64,000 nucleotides of DNA from Microcella alkalica (lineage in GTDB: Bacteria > Actinomycetota > Actinomycetes > Actinomycetales > Microbacteriaceae): positions 1-64,000 of the forward strand of contig NZ_JACGWX010000001.1 in the NCBI RefSeq assembly GCF_014137945.1, written 5' to 3'. The notes beneath the pieces are model-generated. The model was not told where the DNA came from. It saw only the letters and a program-made list of their open reading frames with translations, and ran no database searches. This document shows, piece after piece, positions 35,462-42,709 of this stretch. Both the position numbers and the translations under genes were made by a program. The first letter of the stretch is position 1. Each line of letters opens with the position of its first letter.

Positions 35462-35602
35462 GCACCGATCTTCGCATCACCGTCCGAGTGCGCGCCGAAG
35501 TGTGGATAACTGCGCTCGCCAGCCGCGGGCATTGCTCATCATCGTTCGCGTCTACCCGGGCGGCGCGCAGTCCGAGCCCGCCGCCCCTTCACGAGGAGCC
35601 CC

Positions 35603-36241
35603 ATGAGCCAGCGCGATCGCGACGACCGCCCCGCCCGACGCCGCGCGCCCGACCCGCGGCTCCTCATCGGTCTCGCGCTCGTGGTGGCCTCGATCGCGGG
35701 AGTGGTGGGCATCGTCGCCGCGAACGATGACGGGAGCGAGGTCTACGTCGCCCCTCGTCTGCTCACCGCGGGCGAGCTCATCACCTCCGACGATCTCGAG
35801 GTGCGTCGAGTGTCGTTGGGCGCGGATGTGTCGACGTACATCGCGATCGGCACGCTCCCCGAGGCGGGCGTGGTGGTCGCGCGCACGATCGGCGAGGGCG
35901 AGCTCGTCCCGCTCGGAGCGGTCGGGGATGAGCGAGGTCCGTCGACTACGACGATCGTCGTCGCGCTCACGACTCCTCTGGGTGCGACGGTGCGCCCCGG
36001 GGATCAGCTCGATCTGTGGGGATCGCCTCTGGAGGAGGCCGGGCGGTTCGGAGCCCCCGTCGTGATCAGCTCCGCCGCGCAGCTCGTGCGGGAGGTCGCC
36101 GAGGAGGGGCTCGTGGCGGGAGCGCAGGCGGCGCGCGTGGAGCTGCTCGTCCCCCGACGGGACGTCGCACGGATCCTGCATGCTCTTGCGAACGGCGACG
36201 CCCTCGCCGCTGTTCCCGTCTCGCTCGCGGTCGGCCGCTGA
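35603..36241 (+). CDS. SAF domain protein, CpaB/RcpC-like
   Basis: A 212-residue protein with one N-terminal membrane span (residues ~14-34) and a SAF domain (about 42-110) of the type in CpaB/RcpC, a periplasmic component of Flp/Tad pilus machines. A second beta-rich region follows (PGDQLDLWGSPLEEAGRFG near 130-150). It is followed 1 base later by a CpaE/ParA-like gene. No tadA, tadB, tadC or pilin gene lies within reach, so the pair is either an orphan or works with a distant tad locus. The ATG has AGGAG about 6 bases upstream. Confidence 0.75.
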   Translation: MSQRDRDDRPARRRAPDPRLLIGLALVVASIAGVVGIVAANDDGSEVYVAPRLLTAGELITSDDLEVRRVSLGADVSTYIAIGTLPEAGVVVARTIGEGELVPLGAVGDERGPSTTTIVVALTTPLGATVRPGDQLDLWGSPLEEAGRFGAPVVISSAAQLVREVAEEGLVAGAQAARVELLVPRRDVARILHALANGDALAAVPVSLAVGR

Positions 36242-36242
36242 C

Positions 36243-37829
36243 GTGCGAGTCGCCCTCGCCCTCCCCGGCCCGATCTCGGATGTGGTCGAGCTCGAGCTGC
36301 TGCGGGCCGGTCACCGCATCGCCTGGAGGGCGGAGGATCGAGAATCGCTCCTCACGCAGCTCGCGGAGTGCGTCCCTGACGTCGTCCTCGTCGCCGACGA
36401 CCCTGCGGTCGCGACCACGGAGGTCGTGGGAGCGTGCGATCTCCTCGGCGTCCGCACCTGTCTGGTGCGGGCGGACGAGGCCGTCTCGGCGACCGCCCGA
36501 CTGCTCGGAGTGCACGACATCCTCCGGGTCCTGCCCGAGGCGCCCATCGACCTGAGAGTGCTCGCGCCGCCCTTCGACGCCCTCGATGGGGGCATCGCCG
36601 ATGCCGCAGGCGTCCCCCCGGGGCTCGCGGCGGCACCCTCCTCCTCGCCGCCGGTCGGCCCGGATCCGCATTCGGCGACGGCACCGGGTCGGGCACCCGC
36701 TCCCGAGACGCCGTCTGATCCGGGTGGTGGGGCTCTGCCTCCCCACCGCATCGACCCCGCGGCTTCGCCGATCGATGCTGACGTCGGCCGCCGACGGACC
36801 CCGCGCGAGCCGGGAGCGAGCCGTCGCTGGCCGTGGGTCCGCCCGCCTCGATCGGAGCCCGCGCCCGTGGAGCGCGTCGTTGCGCGCCATGATGGCGTGC
36901 TCGACGGAAGGCAGGACATCGAGCGGCCGGACCGCACGACGGGTGTCGCCGCCGCGCCGCCGCAGCGCGTCGTCGCGATCTGGGGCCCCGCCGGCGCCCC
37001 GGGTCGCACGACGCTCGCGATCTCCCTGGCCGCGGAGCTCGCGGCCCGAGGACATCGGGTCTGCCTCGTGGATGCCGACACCTATGGAGGCACAGTCGCT
37101 CCTGCGCTCGGCCTGCTCGATGAGGCGCCGGGCTTCGCAGCCGCATGCCGGCTCGCCGGTTCGGATTCGCTCACCGAGGCCGAGCTCGATCGCATCGCCC
37201 TGACCTACGGGGGCACTGCTGCGCCTTTCCGCGTTCTCACCGGCATCGGTCGACCGCATCGTTGGCCGGAGCTGTCGCGCGACCGCGTCGCTCGCGCTCT
37301 CGAAGCCGCGCGTCGGTGGAACGACGTCGTCGTCGTCGACACCGGCTTCAACCTCGAGACCGACGAGGAGGTCTCGAGCGACATGCTCGCCCCGCGCCGG
37401 AACGCCGCCACGATCGCGGCGCTCCGCGCCGCCGACGAGGTCGTCGCCGTCGGCGCCGCTGACCCGGTGGGGCTCGCGCGCCTGCTGCGAACCCACGCGG
37501 ATCTGCTCGAGACGGTGACGACCGATCGCGTGCACGTCGTCGCGAACCGGGTGCGAGGGAGCGTGCTCGGCATCGACCCGGCCGGTCAGGTGCGGCAGAC
37601 GCTCGACCGCTTCGGCGGCATCGTCGATCCGATCCTCGTCGCCGATGACCCGAGCGCGGCGGACGCAGCGCTGCTGAGCGCCCGCACGGTGCTCGATGTC
37701 GCCCCGCGCTCGGCTCTGCGTCAGGGCGCAGCCGCTCTCACCGATCGGCTCGGCTTCGGCGCAGCCACCGCCCGGAGCCGCTCAGGGGCGGCGACCCGCG
37801 GGCGGGGGATGCTCCGGCGAACGGGGTAG
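36243..37829 (+). CDS. CpaE/ParA-like P-loop ATPase with degenerate receiver region
   Basis: A 528-residue protein. Residues 1-~115 have a receiver-like alternation (VPDVVLVADDP) but no clear phospho-acceptor site. Residues ~120-240 form a Pro/Ala/Arg-rich linker. The C-terminal ~285 residues are a ParA/MinD-type domain with deviant Walker A GPAGAPGRTT (near 248-257, Arg in place of the usual Lys), Walker A' VCLVDADTYGG and Walker B VVVVDTGFNLE. In Tad systems CpaE positions the secretion machine. GTG 36243 is chosen because it begins one base after the CpaB-like stop and keeps the conserved core. Confidence 0.75.
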   Translation: MRVALALPGPISDVVELELLRAGHRIAWRAEDRESLLTQLAECVPDVVLVADDPAVATTEVVGACDLLGVRTCLVRADEAVSATARLLGVHDILRVLPEAPIDLRVLAPPFDALDGGIADAAGVPPGLAAAPSSSPPVGPDPHSATAPGRAPAPETPSDPGGGALPPHRIDPAASPIDADVGRRRTPREPGASRRWPWVRPPRSEPAPVERVVARHDGVLDGRQDIERPDRTTGVAAAPPQRVVAIWGPAGAPGRTTLAISLAAELAARGHRVCLVDADTYGGTVAPALGLLDEAPGFAAACRLAGSDSLTEAELDRIALTYGGTAAPFRVLTGIGRPHRWPELSRDRVARALEAARRWNDVVVVDTGFNLETDEEVSSDMLAPRRNAATIAALRAADEVVAVGAADPVGLARLLRTHADLLETVTTDRVHVVANRVRGSVLGIDPAGQVRQTLDRFGGIVDPILVADDPSAADAALLSARTVLDVAPRSALRQGAAALTDRLGFGAATARSRSGAATRGRGMLRRTG

Positions 37830-37832
37830 CCT
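37827..37832 (+). promoter_or_regulatory. -10 hexamer of leaderless pdtaS-like promoter
   Basis: TAGCCT overlaps the stop codon of the upstream gene and is followed by six bases and GTG 37839. Confidence 0.55.
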
Positions 37833-37838
37833 TTCCGG

Positions 37839-39338
37839 GTGTCGACCCTCTCCGATCTCGTTCACGAGCATGCGGCTCTGAGCGACGCCGACATCGAGTG
37901 GCTCCACCTCCTCATCGCCGAGGGTCAGCTGCTCGCCGACCTCGCCTTCGCCGACATCGTGCTGTGGGTGCCGACCACCGCGGGTGGCTTCGTCGCCGTC
38001 GCGCACGCTCGGCCCTCGAGCTCGGCGACGCTCTTCTACCGCGACTTCGTGGGCCAGGAGATCAAGCCCGAGTGGCGCCGGCAGGTCACCCAGGCCTTCG
38101 AGTCGGCAAAGATCGTCGACTCGAGCGCGCCCGACTGGTACGAGGAGACTCCCACCAGAGTGCGGGCGGTTCCCGTCGTGCGGCGGCTGTCGCCGGGCGG
38201 CAAGGCCGTGAGCGAGCATCCCATCGCGGTCACGACGCGCCACACCAACTTGAGCGAAGCGCGCATGCCGAGCCGCCAGGAGCTCACCTTCAACGAGTGC
38301 GCCAACGATCTTTTCGAGATGATCGCGAGCGCCGACTTCCCCGACATGGCGGCGCCGAGCGGGCCGCGACGTGGCGCGCCGCGCGCCTCGGACGGCCTGA
38401 TCCGGCTCGACGTCGACGGCATGGTCACCTTCGCGAGCCCCAACGGTCTGAGCGCCTTCAACCGAATGGGATTCGCGGGCGAGCTCGAGGGCGAGTCGCT
38501 CGCCGACGTCACGACGCGCCTCCTGCACGGAAAGCTCGTCGTCGACGAGTCGCTGCCGCTCGTGGTCACGGGTCGCGCGCCGTGGCGCACCGATATCGAC
38601 GCCCGTGGCGTGACGGTGAGCCTGCGGGCGATCCCGCTCCGGCTCGGCGGCGTGCGGATCGGCGCGATCGTGCTCGTGCGCGACGTCACCGAGGTGCGCC
38701 ACCAGGAGCGCGAGCTCATCACCAAGGACGCGACGATCCGCGAGATCCATCACCGGGTGAAGAACAATCTGCAGACCGTCGCCTCGCTGCTGCGCATCCA
38801 AGCCCGCAGGACCCACAGCGAGGGGGCGAGGGATGCCCTGACGCAGGCCATGCGTCGCGTCGCGGCCATCGCCGTCGTGCACGACACCCTCTCGGAGGGC
38901 CTCAGTCAGAACGTCGACTTCGACGAGGTGTTCGCGCGCGTGCTCATGCTCATCGCCGAGGTCGCCTCGAGCCACAACACGGTCGTGCGGCCGAAGTCGA
39001 CGGGCAGCTTCGGCACTCTGCCGAGCGAGTACGCGACGCCTCTCGCGCTCGCCCTCACGGAGCTCGTCACGAATGCCGTAGAGCACGGTCTCGTCGGCCG
39101 CAGCGACGGTGAGGTCGAGATCGTCGCGAGCCGCACCGACGACAGACTCGCGGTCAAGGTCCGCGACAACGGGGGAGGGCTTCCGGAGGGCAAGGTCGGC
39201 TCGGGTCTCGGCACGCAGATCGTGCGCACGCTCATCCAGGGCGAGCTCGGCGGCACGATCGACTGGCACACGCTCGAGGGGGAGGGCACCGAGGTCACGA
39301 TCGAGGTGCCGCTGCTCTACCTCAAGCGCCGAGCCTGA
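37839..39338 (+). CDS. pdtaS: Soluble sensor histidine kinase of PdtaS type
   Basis: A 499-residue cytosolic kinase without membrane spans. It has an N-terminal GAF-like histidine-kinase N domain (residues ~1-150), a PAS domain (~190-290), a HisKA_2 domain with IREIHHRVKNNLQ (phospho-acceptor His304/305), and a HATPase with ELVTNAVEHG near 410 and DNGGGLP near 445. This layout is that of mycobacterial PdtaS, which signals to the RNA-binding antiterminator PdtaR. No pdtaR gene is nearby in the window. It lies beside WhiB1, as in many Microbacteriaceae. Transcription appears leaderless. Confidence 0.9.
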   Translation: MSTLSDLVHEHAALSDADIEWLHLLIAEGQLLADLAFADIVLWVPTTAGGFVAVAHARPSSSATLFYRDFVGQEIKPEWRRQVTQAFESAKIVDSSAPDWYEETPTRVRAVPVVRRLSPGGKAVSEHPIAVTTRHTNLSEARMPSRQELTFNECANDLFEMIASADFPDMAAPSGPRRGAPRASDGLIRLDVDGMVTFASPNGLSAFNRMGFAGELEGESLADVTTRLLHGKLVVDESLPLVVTGRAPWRTDIDARGVTVSLRAIPLRLGGVRIGAIVLVRDVTEVRHQERELITKDATIREIHHRVKNNLQTVASLLRIQARRTHSEGARDALTQAMRRVAAIAVVHDTLSEGLSQNVDFDEVFARVLMLIAEVASSHNTVVRPKSTGSFGTLPSEYATPLALALTELVTNAVEHGLVGRSDGEVEIVASRTDDRLAVKVRDNGGGLPEGKVGSGLGTQIVRTLIQGELGGTIDWHTLEGEGTEVTIEVPLLYLKRRA

Positions 39339-39440
39339 TCGCGAATCGCGTCAGCACGACGGCGAGCACCGCGCGGAGGGCAGAAGAACGCCCCGCCTCC
39401 GCGCGATGCTCGCAGCGACGACGGGGCGGTCGGTGCGGAG

Positions 39441-39689
39441 CTACGAGGCGCGTCGTGCGCGAGCGGCACGGCGCTTGAGGGCGCGGCGCTCGTCCTCGCT
39501 GAGACCGCCCCAGACGCCCGAGTCCTGATTGGTCTCGAGGGCGTACTGCAGGCACGTCTCGGTAACCGAGCAGCGACCGCACACCGTCTTGGCCTTCTCG
39601 ATCTGGTCGACCGCTGGGCCGGTGTTGCCGACCGGGAAGAACAGCTCGGGGTCAGCGGTGAGGCAGGCTGCCTTGTCACGCCAGTCCAT
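39441..39689 (-). CDS. whiB1: WhiB-family iron-sulfur transcription factor, WhiB1-like
   Basis: An 82-residue WhiB protein with the four cluster-binding cysteines at positions 9, 37, 40 and 46, the same spacing as mycobacterial WhiB1, followed by the GVWGG turn and a basic C-terminal tail (KRRAARARRAS) for DNA binding. WhiB1 is an essential, nitric-oxide-sensitive regulator that binds the principal sigma factor in mycobacteria. AGGAG precedes the ATG. It converges on the kinase gene. The 217 bases between its start and the next gene hold its promoter, which I cannot pin down. Confidence 0.93.
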   Translation of the reverse strand: MDWRDKAACLTADPELFFPVGNTGPAVDQIEKAKTVCGRCSVTETCLQYALETNQDSGVWGGLSEDERRALKRRAARARRAS

Positions 39690-39906
39690 GGGACAGTGCT
39701 CCTAGGGTTGGGGTTCGGGCGCCATGAAACGAAGTGCCGAGAAGTGCTGTGATTGGCGCACCGCGACCTCGTGCGAACGAGATCTTCGAGTGGGGAGTGA
39801 AGAGGGATCTTCAGGACGGCCCACGGCGTTGTAGGCGGCACTTCAACCGCAACTAGGCTCGCACGTAACACGACCGAAATCAAGAGTTTCCGCGAGAGGG
39901 GTTTGC

Positions 39907-40314
39907 GTGCAGGACACCGGCCGGACACCTCCCGTCATCCTTCTGGTCGTCATCCTGGCGGCGGAGGCCGCCCTCATGATCGGTGTCTCGATCTTTCTGC
40001 TGACCGAGCTGGTGACAGGCCCCGCAGCATCGGTCGGCACAGCCGTCGCCCTCCTCATCGCGTGCGTCATCGCCGCCGCCTGGCTCGTGGTCATCACCAT
40101 CGCCGCGTGGCGCGGGCGGCCCTGGACGCGCGGCGGCGCGCTCGTCTGGCAGTTCCTGCAGGTCGCGGTCGGCGTCGGCAGCATCCAGGGCTTCCTGCCG
40201 AGACCGGATATCGCGACGTGGCTTCTCATCCCGGCGATCGTCGCGATCGTCCTGCTGCTCACTCCCTCGGTGAGCGAGCACCTCGCTCGACGCGACGAAG
40301 GGCCCGAGTCGTAG
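39907..40314 (+). CDS. Small four-span membrane protein
   Basis: A 135-residue protein with four hydrophobic segments (residues ~8-32, 42-66, 75-100 and 105-123) and a short charged tail. I do not recognise a named function; small proteins like it are common next to whiB1 in Microbacteriaceae. It starts at a GTG with GAGAGGGG upstream. TAGGCT at 39855-39860 is a possible -10. Its stop codon lies in the loop of the terminator hairpin. Confidence 0.7.
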   Translation: MQDTGRTPPVILLVVILAAEAALMIGVSIFLLTELVTGPAASVGTAVALLIACVIAAAWLVVITIAAWRGRPWTRGGALVWQFLQVAVGVGSIQGFLPRPDIATWLLIPAIVAIVLLLTPSVSEHLARRDEGPES

Positions 40315-40326
40315 CGACTCGAGCCC
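40300..40326. terminator. Bidirectional terminator with stop codon in the loop
   Basis: Arms GGGCCCGAGTCG (40300-40311) and CGACTCGAGCCC (40315-40326), with one mismatch, flank the TAG stop codon (40312-40314) of the membrane protein. It also lies 21 bases after the bcp stop on the other strand. Confidence 0.65.
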
Positions 40327-40347
40327 GTCGGCGGTGCGATTGGCGGC

Positions 40348-40824
40348 TCAGGCGTCGAGACCGAGCTTCTTGCGCAGGCTCGCGACGTGGCCGGTGGCCT
40401 TTACGTTGTAGAGAGGGTGCGTGAGGACGCCGCTCTCGTCGATGACGAACGTGGATCGGATGACGCCCGTCACCGTCTTCCCGTACATCGACTTCTCGCC
40501 GTAGGCCCCGTAAGCGTGGTGCACGGCGAGATCGGGATCGCTCAGCAGCGGGAAGTTCAGGTTCTCCTCGTCGGCGAACTTCTGCAGGGCCGAGCCCTGA
40601 TCCTTCGAGACGCCCAGCACCTGGTAGCCGGCGGCCGCGAGTGAGTTGAGGTTGTCGCGGAAGTCGCACGCCTGCGTCGTGCAGCCGGGCGTGGAGGCGG
40701 CAGGGTAGAAGTAGAGAACGACCTTCTGGCCCGCGTAGTCGGCGAGCGAGACGTGCCGGCCATCCTTGTCGGCGAGAGTGAAAGCGGGGGCCGGCGTGCC
40801 GGCCTCGAGGCGGGCCTCGGTCAT
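40348..40824 (-). CDS. bcp: Thioredoxin-dependent thiol peroxidase (Bcp/PrxQ)
   Basis: A 158-residue atypical 2-Cys peroxiredoxin that reduces organic hydroperoxides and hydrogen peroxide using thioredoxin. Peroxidatic Cys48 is in PAASTPGCTTQACDF and the resolving Cys53 lies five residues later, the PrxQ arrangement. The catalytic Arg and Thr are conserved. The start at ATG 40824 is chosen for its AAGGAG ribosome site 7 bases upstream; a longer frame from 40863 adds 13 residues without a ribosome site. Confidence 0.93.
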   Translation of the reverse strand: MTEARLEAGTPAPAFTLADKDGRHVSLADYAGQKVVLYFYPAASTPGCTTQACDFRDNLNSLAAAGYQVLGVSKDQGSALQKFADEENLNFPLLSDPDLAVHHAYGAYGEKSMYGKTVTGVIRSTFVIDESGVLTHPLYNVKATGHVASLRKKLGLDA

Positions 40825-40956
40825 GGGGGCTCCTTGGGAGTGAGGGGTCTGCGTGCGCGTCACCCTCCGGGCGCCGGCGCTTCCTGGTCAGTGTATGGAT
40901 GCGCGCCCCGCGTCGGCTGGGCGCTCGCTGTGTAGAGGGGGCCTCTCGATCTCTGC

Positions 40957-40962
40957 TATCGT
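40957..40962 (+). promoter_or_regulatory. tRNA-Lys promoter -10 element
   Basis: TGCTATCGT contains an extended -10 (TATCGT at 40957-40962) 28 bases before the tRNA. The -35 region is not clear. Confidence 0.5.
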
Positions 40963-40989
40963 TTCCTCTCGGTTCGCTCGTCGAACTAC

Positions 40990-41062
<73 letters not shown>

Positions 41063-41064
41063 CG

Positions 41065-41100
41065 AAACCCCGGTTCGCTCTCGCCAGCTGCCGGGGTTTT
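41065..41100 (+). terminator. tRNA-Lys terminator
   Basis: AAACCCCGG (41065-41073) pairs with CCGGGGTTT (41091-41099) and is followed by a T. The first base is three bases after the tRNA. Confidence 0.8.
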
Positions 41101-41143
41101 CTCGTGCTCAGAGGCCCGTCCGCACACCCCTAGCATCGGGAGC

Positions 41144-41776
41144 GTGGTGTTCGGTCCCGAGTTCGCGGCGTTCCTCCTGACGTCGATCGTCGTCATCGTC
41201 GTGCCGGGGCCCGGTGTGCTCTTCGTCATCGGCCGCGCCCTGGCCCTCGGCACGCGCGCCGCCCTGCTGAGCGTGCTCGGCGGCGCCGCCGGTGTCGGGC
41301 TCCAGATCGTGTCAGTCGCGTTCGGGGTCGGTGTCGCGATCGCGCAGTCGGAGCTGCTGTTCACCGCGCTCAAGATCGCCGGCGCCCTCGTCCTCGTGTG
41401 GCTCGGCGTGCAGTCGATCCGGCACAGGAACGACTTCGGCGAGGAGGAGCTGGACCCCGTCACGCCGCGCGCCCGGACGATCGTGCGCGAGAGCGTGGTC
41501 GTCGGCATCACGAACCCCAAGACGATCGTCTTCTTCGTCGCGGCGCTGCCCCAGGCGGTGGTGCCGGGTGGAGCCGACCCGATCGTCCAGATGCTGCTGC
41601 TCGGCGCGATCTTCTTGGTCATCGGCATCGTGAGCGACGGGCTCTACGGCGTCGCGGCGGGCACCGCGCGCGAGTGGTTCGCCTCGAACAGAGGCCGCAT
41701 CGCCGCCGTGCGCGCGGCCGGCGGCGGGGCGCTCATCGCGCTCGGCCTCGTGATGGCCTTCGCGGCGCGCAGCTGA
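41144..41776 (+). CDS. LysE-family amino-acid exporter
   Basis: A 210-residue membrane protein of the LysE/RhtB translocator family. Six hydrophobic segments and the N-terminal PGPGVLFVIGRALALG motif (near residues 20-36), with ITNPKTIVFF near 122, are typical. It exports small amino acids or related metabolites; the substrate cannot be inferred. Transcription is leaderless by pattern: TAGCAT at 41131-41136 ends 7 bases before GTG 41144. Confidence 0.88.
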   Translation: MVFGPEFAAFLLTSIVVIVVPGPGVLFVIGRALALGTRAALLSVLGGAAGVGLQIVSVAFGVGVAIAQSELLFTALKIAGALVLVWLGVQSIRHRNDFGEEELDPVTPRARTIVRESVVVGITNPKTIVFFVAALPQAVVPGGADPIVQMLLLGAIFLVIGIVSDGLYGVAAGTAREWFASNRGRIAAVRAAGGGALIALGLVMAFAARS

Positions 41777-41818
41777 GCCGCGGGCATCCCCCCTCGGCGG
41801 AATCGCGGTCGGTGCGCC

Positions 41819-42025
41819 CTAGCTGTCGACGAGCTGGAAGGCGGGGTCGCCCGGGTTCTTCTGGTCCTCGATGATCGTGCCGACGGCGATCGCGACGCTG
41901 ATGCCCCAGCTCGCCCACATCAGGGCGAGGCGCCAGTCGTGAGGGCCCCGCCGGGTGGCGTTGATGACGCTGACGGCCGAGACCGCGGCGCTGATGATCG
42001 CTCCGTTGAACAGGTACTTGCGCAC
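41819..42025 (-). CDS. Small two-span membrane protein
   Basis: A 68-residue protein with two hydrophobic segments (residues ~6-22 and 33-52) separated by a basic TRRGPHDW loop. I do not recognise the family. The GTG start at 42025 has GGAGGTG (42037-42031) five bases upstream; a longer frame from 42055 has no such site. It is convergent with lysE and divergent from tetR. Confidence 0.6.
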   Translation of the reverse strand: MRKYLFNGAIISAAVSAVSVINATRRGPHDWRLALMWASWGISVAIAVGTIIEDQKNPGDPAFQLVDS

Positions 42026-42108
42026 GGATGCACCTCCATAAGATCGGTGGCCCACGCTACCGGGTGACCGGAGGGCCGTGCGGCGGGTGCTCAGGATCCC
42101 CTCAGCAT

Positions 42109-42126
42109 CCTGACCGATCGGTCAGG
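42109..42126. promoter_or_regulatory. Palindromic operator of the TetR-MMPL-YhgE operon
   Basis: CCTGACCGATCGGTCAGG is a perfect 18 bp palindrome. It ends directly before the -10 hexamer TATGGT (42127-42132) of the tetR promoter, so a bound repressor would block RNA polymerase. Size and position fit a TetR autorepressor. Confidence 0.75.
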
Positions 42127-42132
42127 TATGGT
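42127..42132 (+). promoter_or_regulatory. -10 hexamer of leaderless tetR promoter
   Basis: TATGGT is followed by six bases and GTG 42139, directly abutting the operator palindrome. Confidence 0.6.
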
Positions 42133-42138
42133 GCCGGG

Positions 42139-42699
42139 GTGTCCCGATCCGAAGATCTGCGCCTCATCGCGCTCACCGAGTTCGCGAGCGCGGGCTACGC
42201 CGCCACTTCGCTGCAGCGCATCGCCGACCTCGCCGGGTCGTCGAAGGCGAGCGTGCTGTACCACTACGACTCCAAGGAGCAGCTGCTCGAGGCGGCCCTC
42301 GCTCCTGCGCTCGACGACCTGTCCGCGCTCATCGACGAGACCGCCGCACGCGGCCTCGACCGCGAGCACCGCGCCGCCTTCGTCGAGCGATTCGTCGACT
42401 ACCTGCTCGCGCACCGGCAGGTCGTCCACCTCGTGATCAACCAGGGAGCGACGCTCGAGGACGTCCCCGTCATGCAGCGCGCCCTCGTCCAGATGCGCCG
42501 CGTCTCCGACCTCTTCGACGTCGCCGCGAGCTCGCCCGTGGAGAAGCTCCGCTACGGCATCGCCCTCGGCGGCGCTGCCTACTGCCTCGCCGCCGCCCGC
42601 CAGCTCGAGGTCGTCGAGGAGGAGCCCGAGGTGCTCCGCGCCGGCCTCCTCGCCGTCATCAGCGAGCTCCTCCTCCCCGTCACCGACCCCGCTCGCTAG
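42139..42699 (+). CDS. TetR/AcrR-family transcriptional repressor
   Basis: A 186-residue regulator. The N-terminal helix-turn-helix (residues ~5-50) includes EFASAGYAATSLQRIADLAG and the recognition helix SSKASVLYHYDSKEQLL. The C-terminal ligand domain is all-helical. It starts at GTG 42139, supported by the leaderless promoter; the longer frame from 42028 would run through the operator. It is followed 10 bases later by the MMPL gene, then YhgE, so it most likely controls this export operon and itself through the 18 bp palindrome. The ligand is unknown. Confidence 0.88.
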   Translation: MSRSEDLRLIALTEFASAGYAATSLQRIADLAGSSKASVLYHYDSKEQLLEAALAPALDDLSALIDETAARGLDREHRAAFVERFVDYLLAHRQVVHLVINQGATLEDVPVMQRALVQMRRVSDLFDVAASSPVEKLRYGIALGGAAYCLAAARQLEVVEEEPEVLRAGLLAVISELLLPVTDPAR

Positions 42700-42709
42700 G
42701 AGTCCGCCA

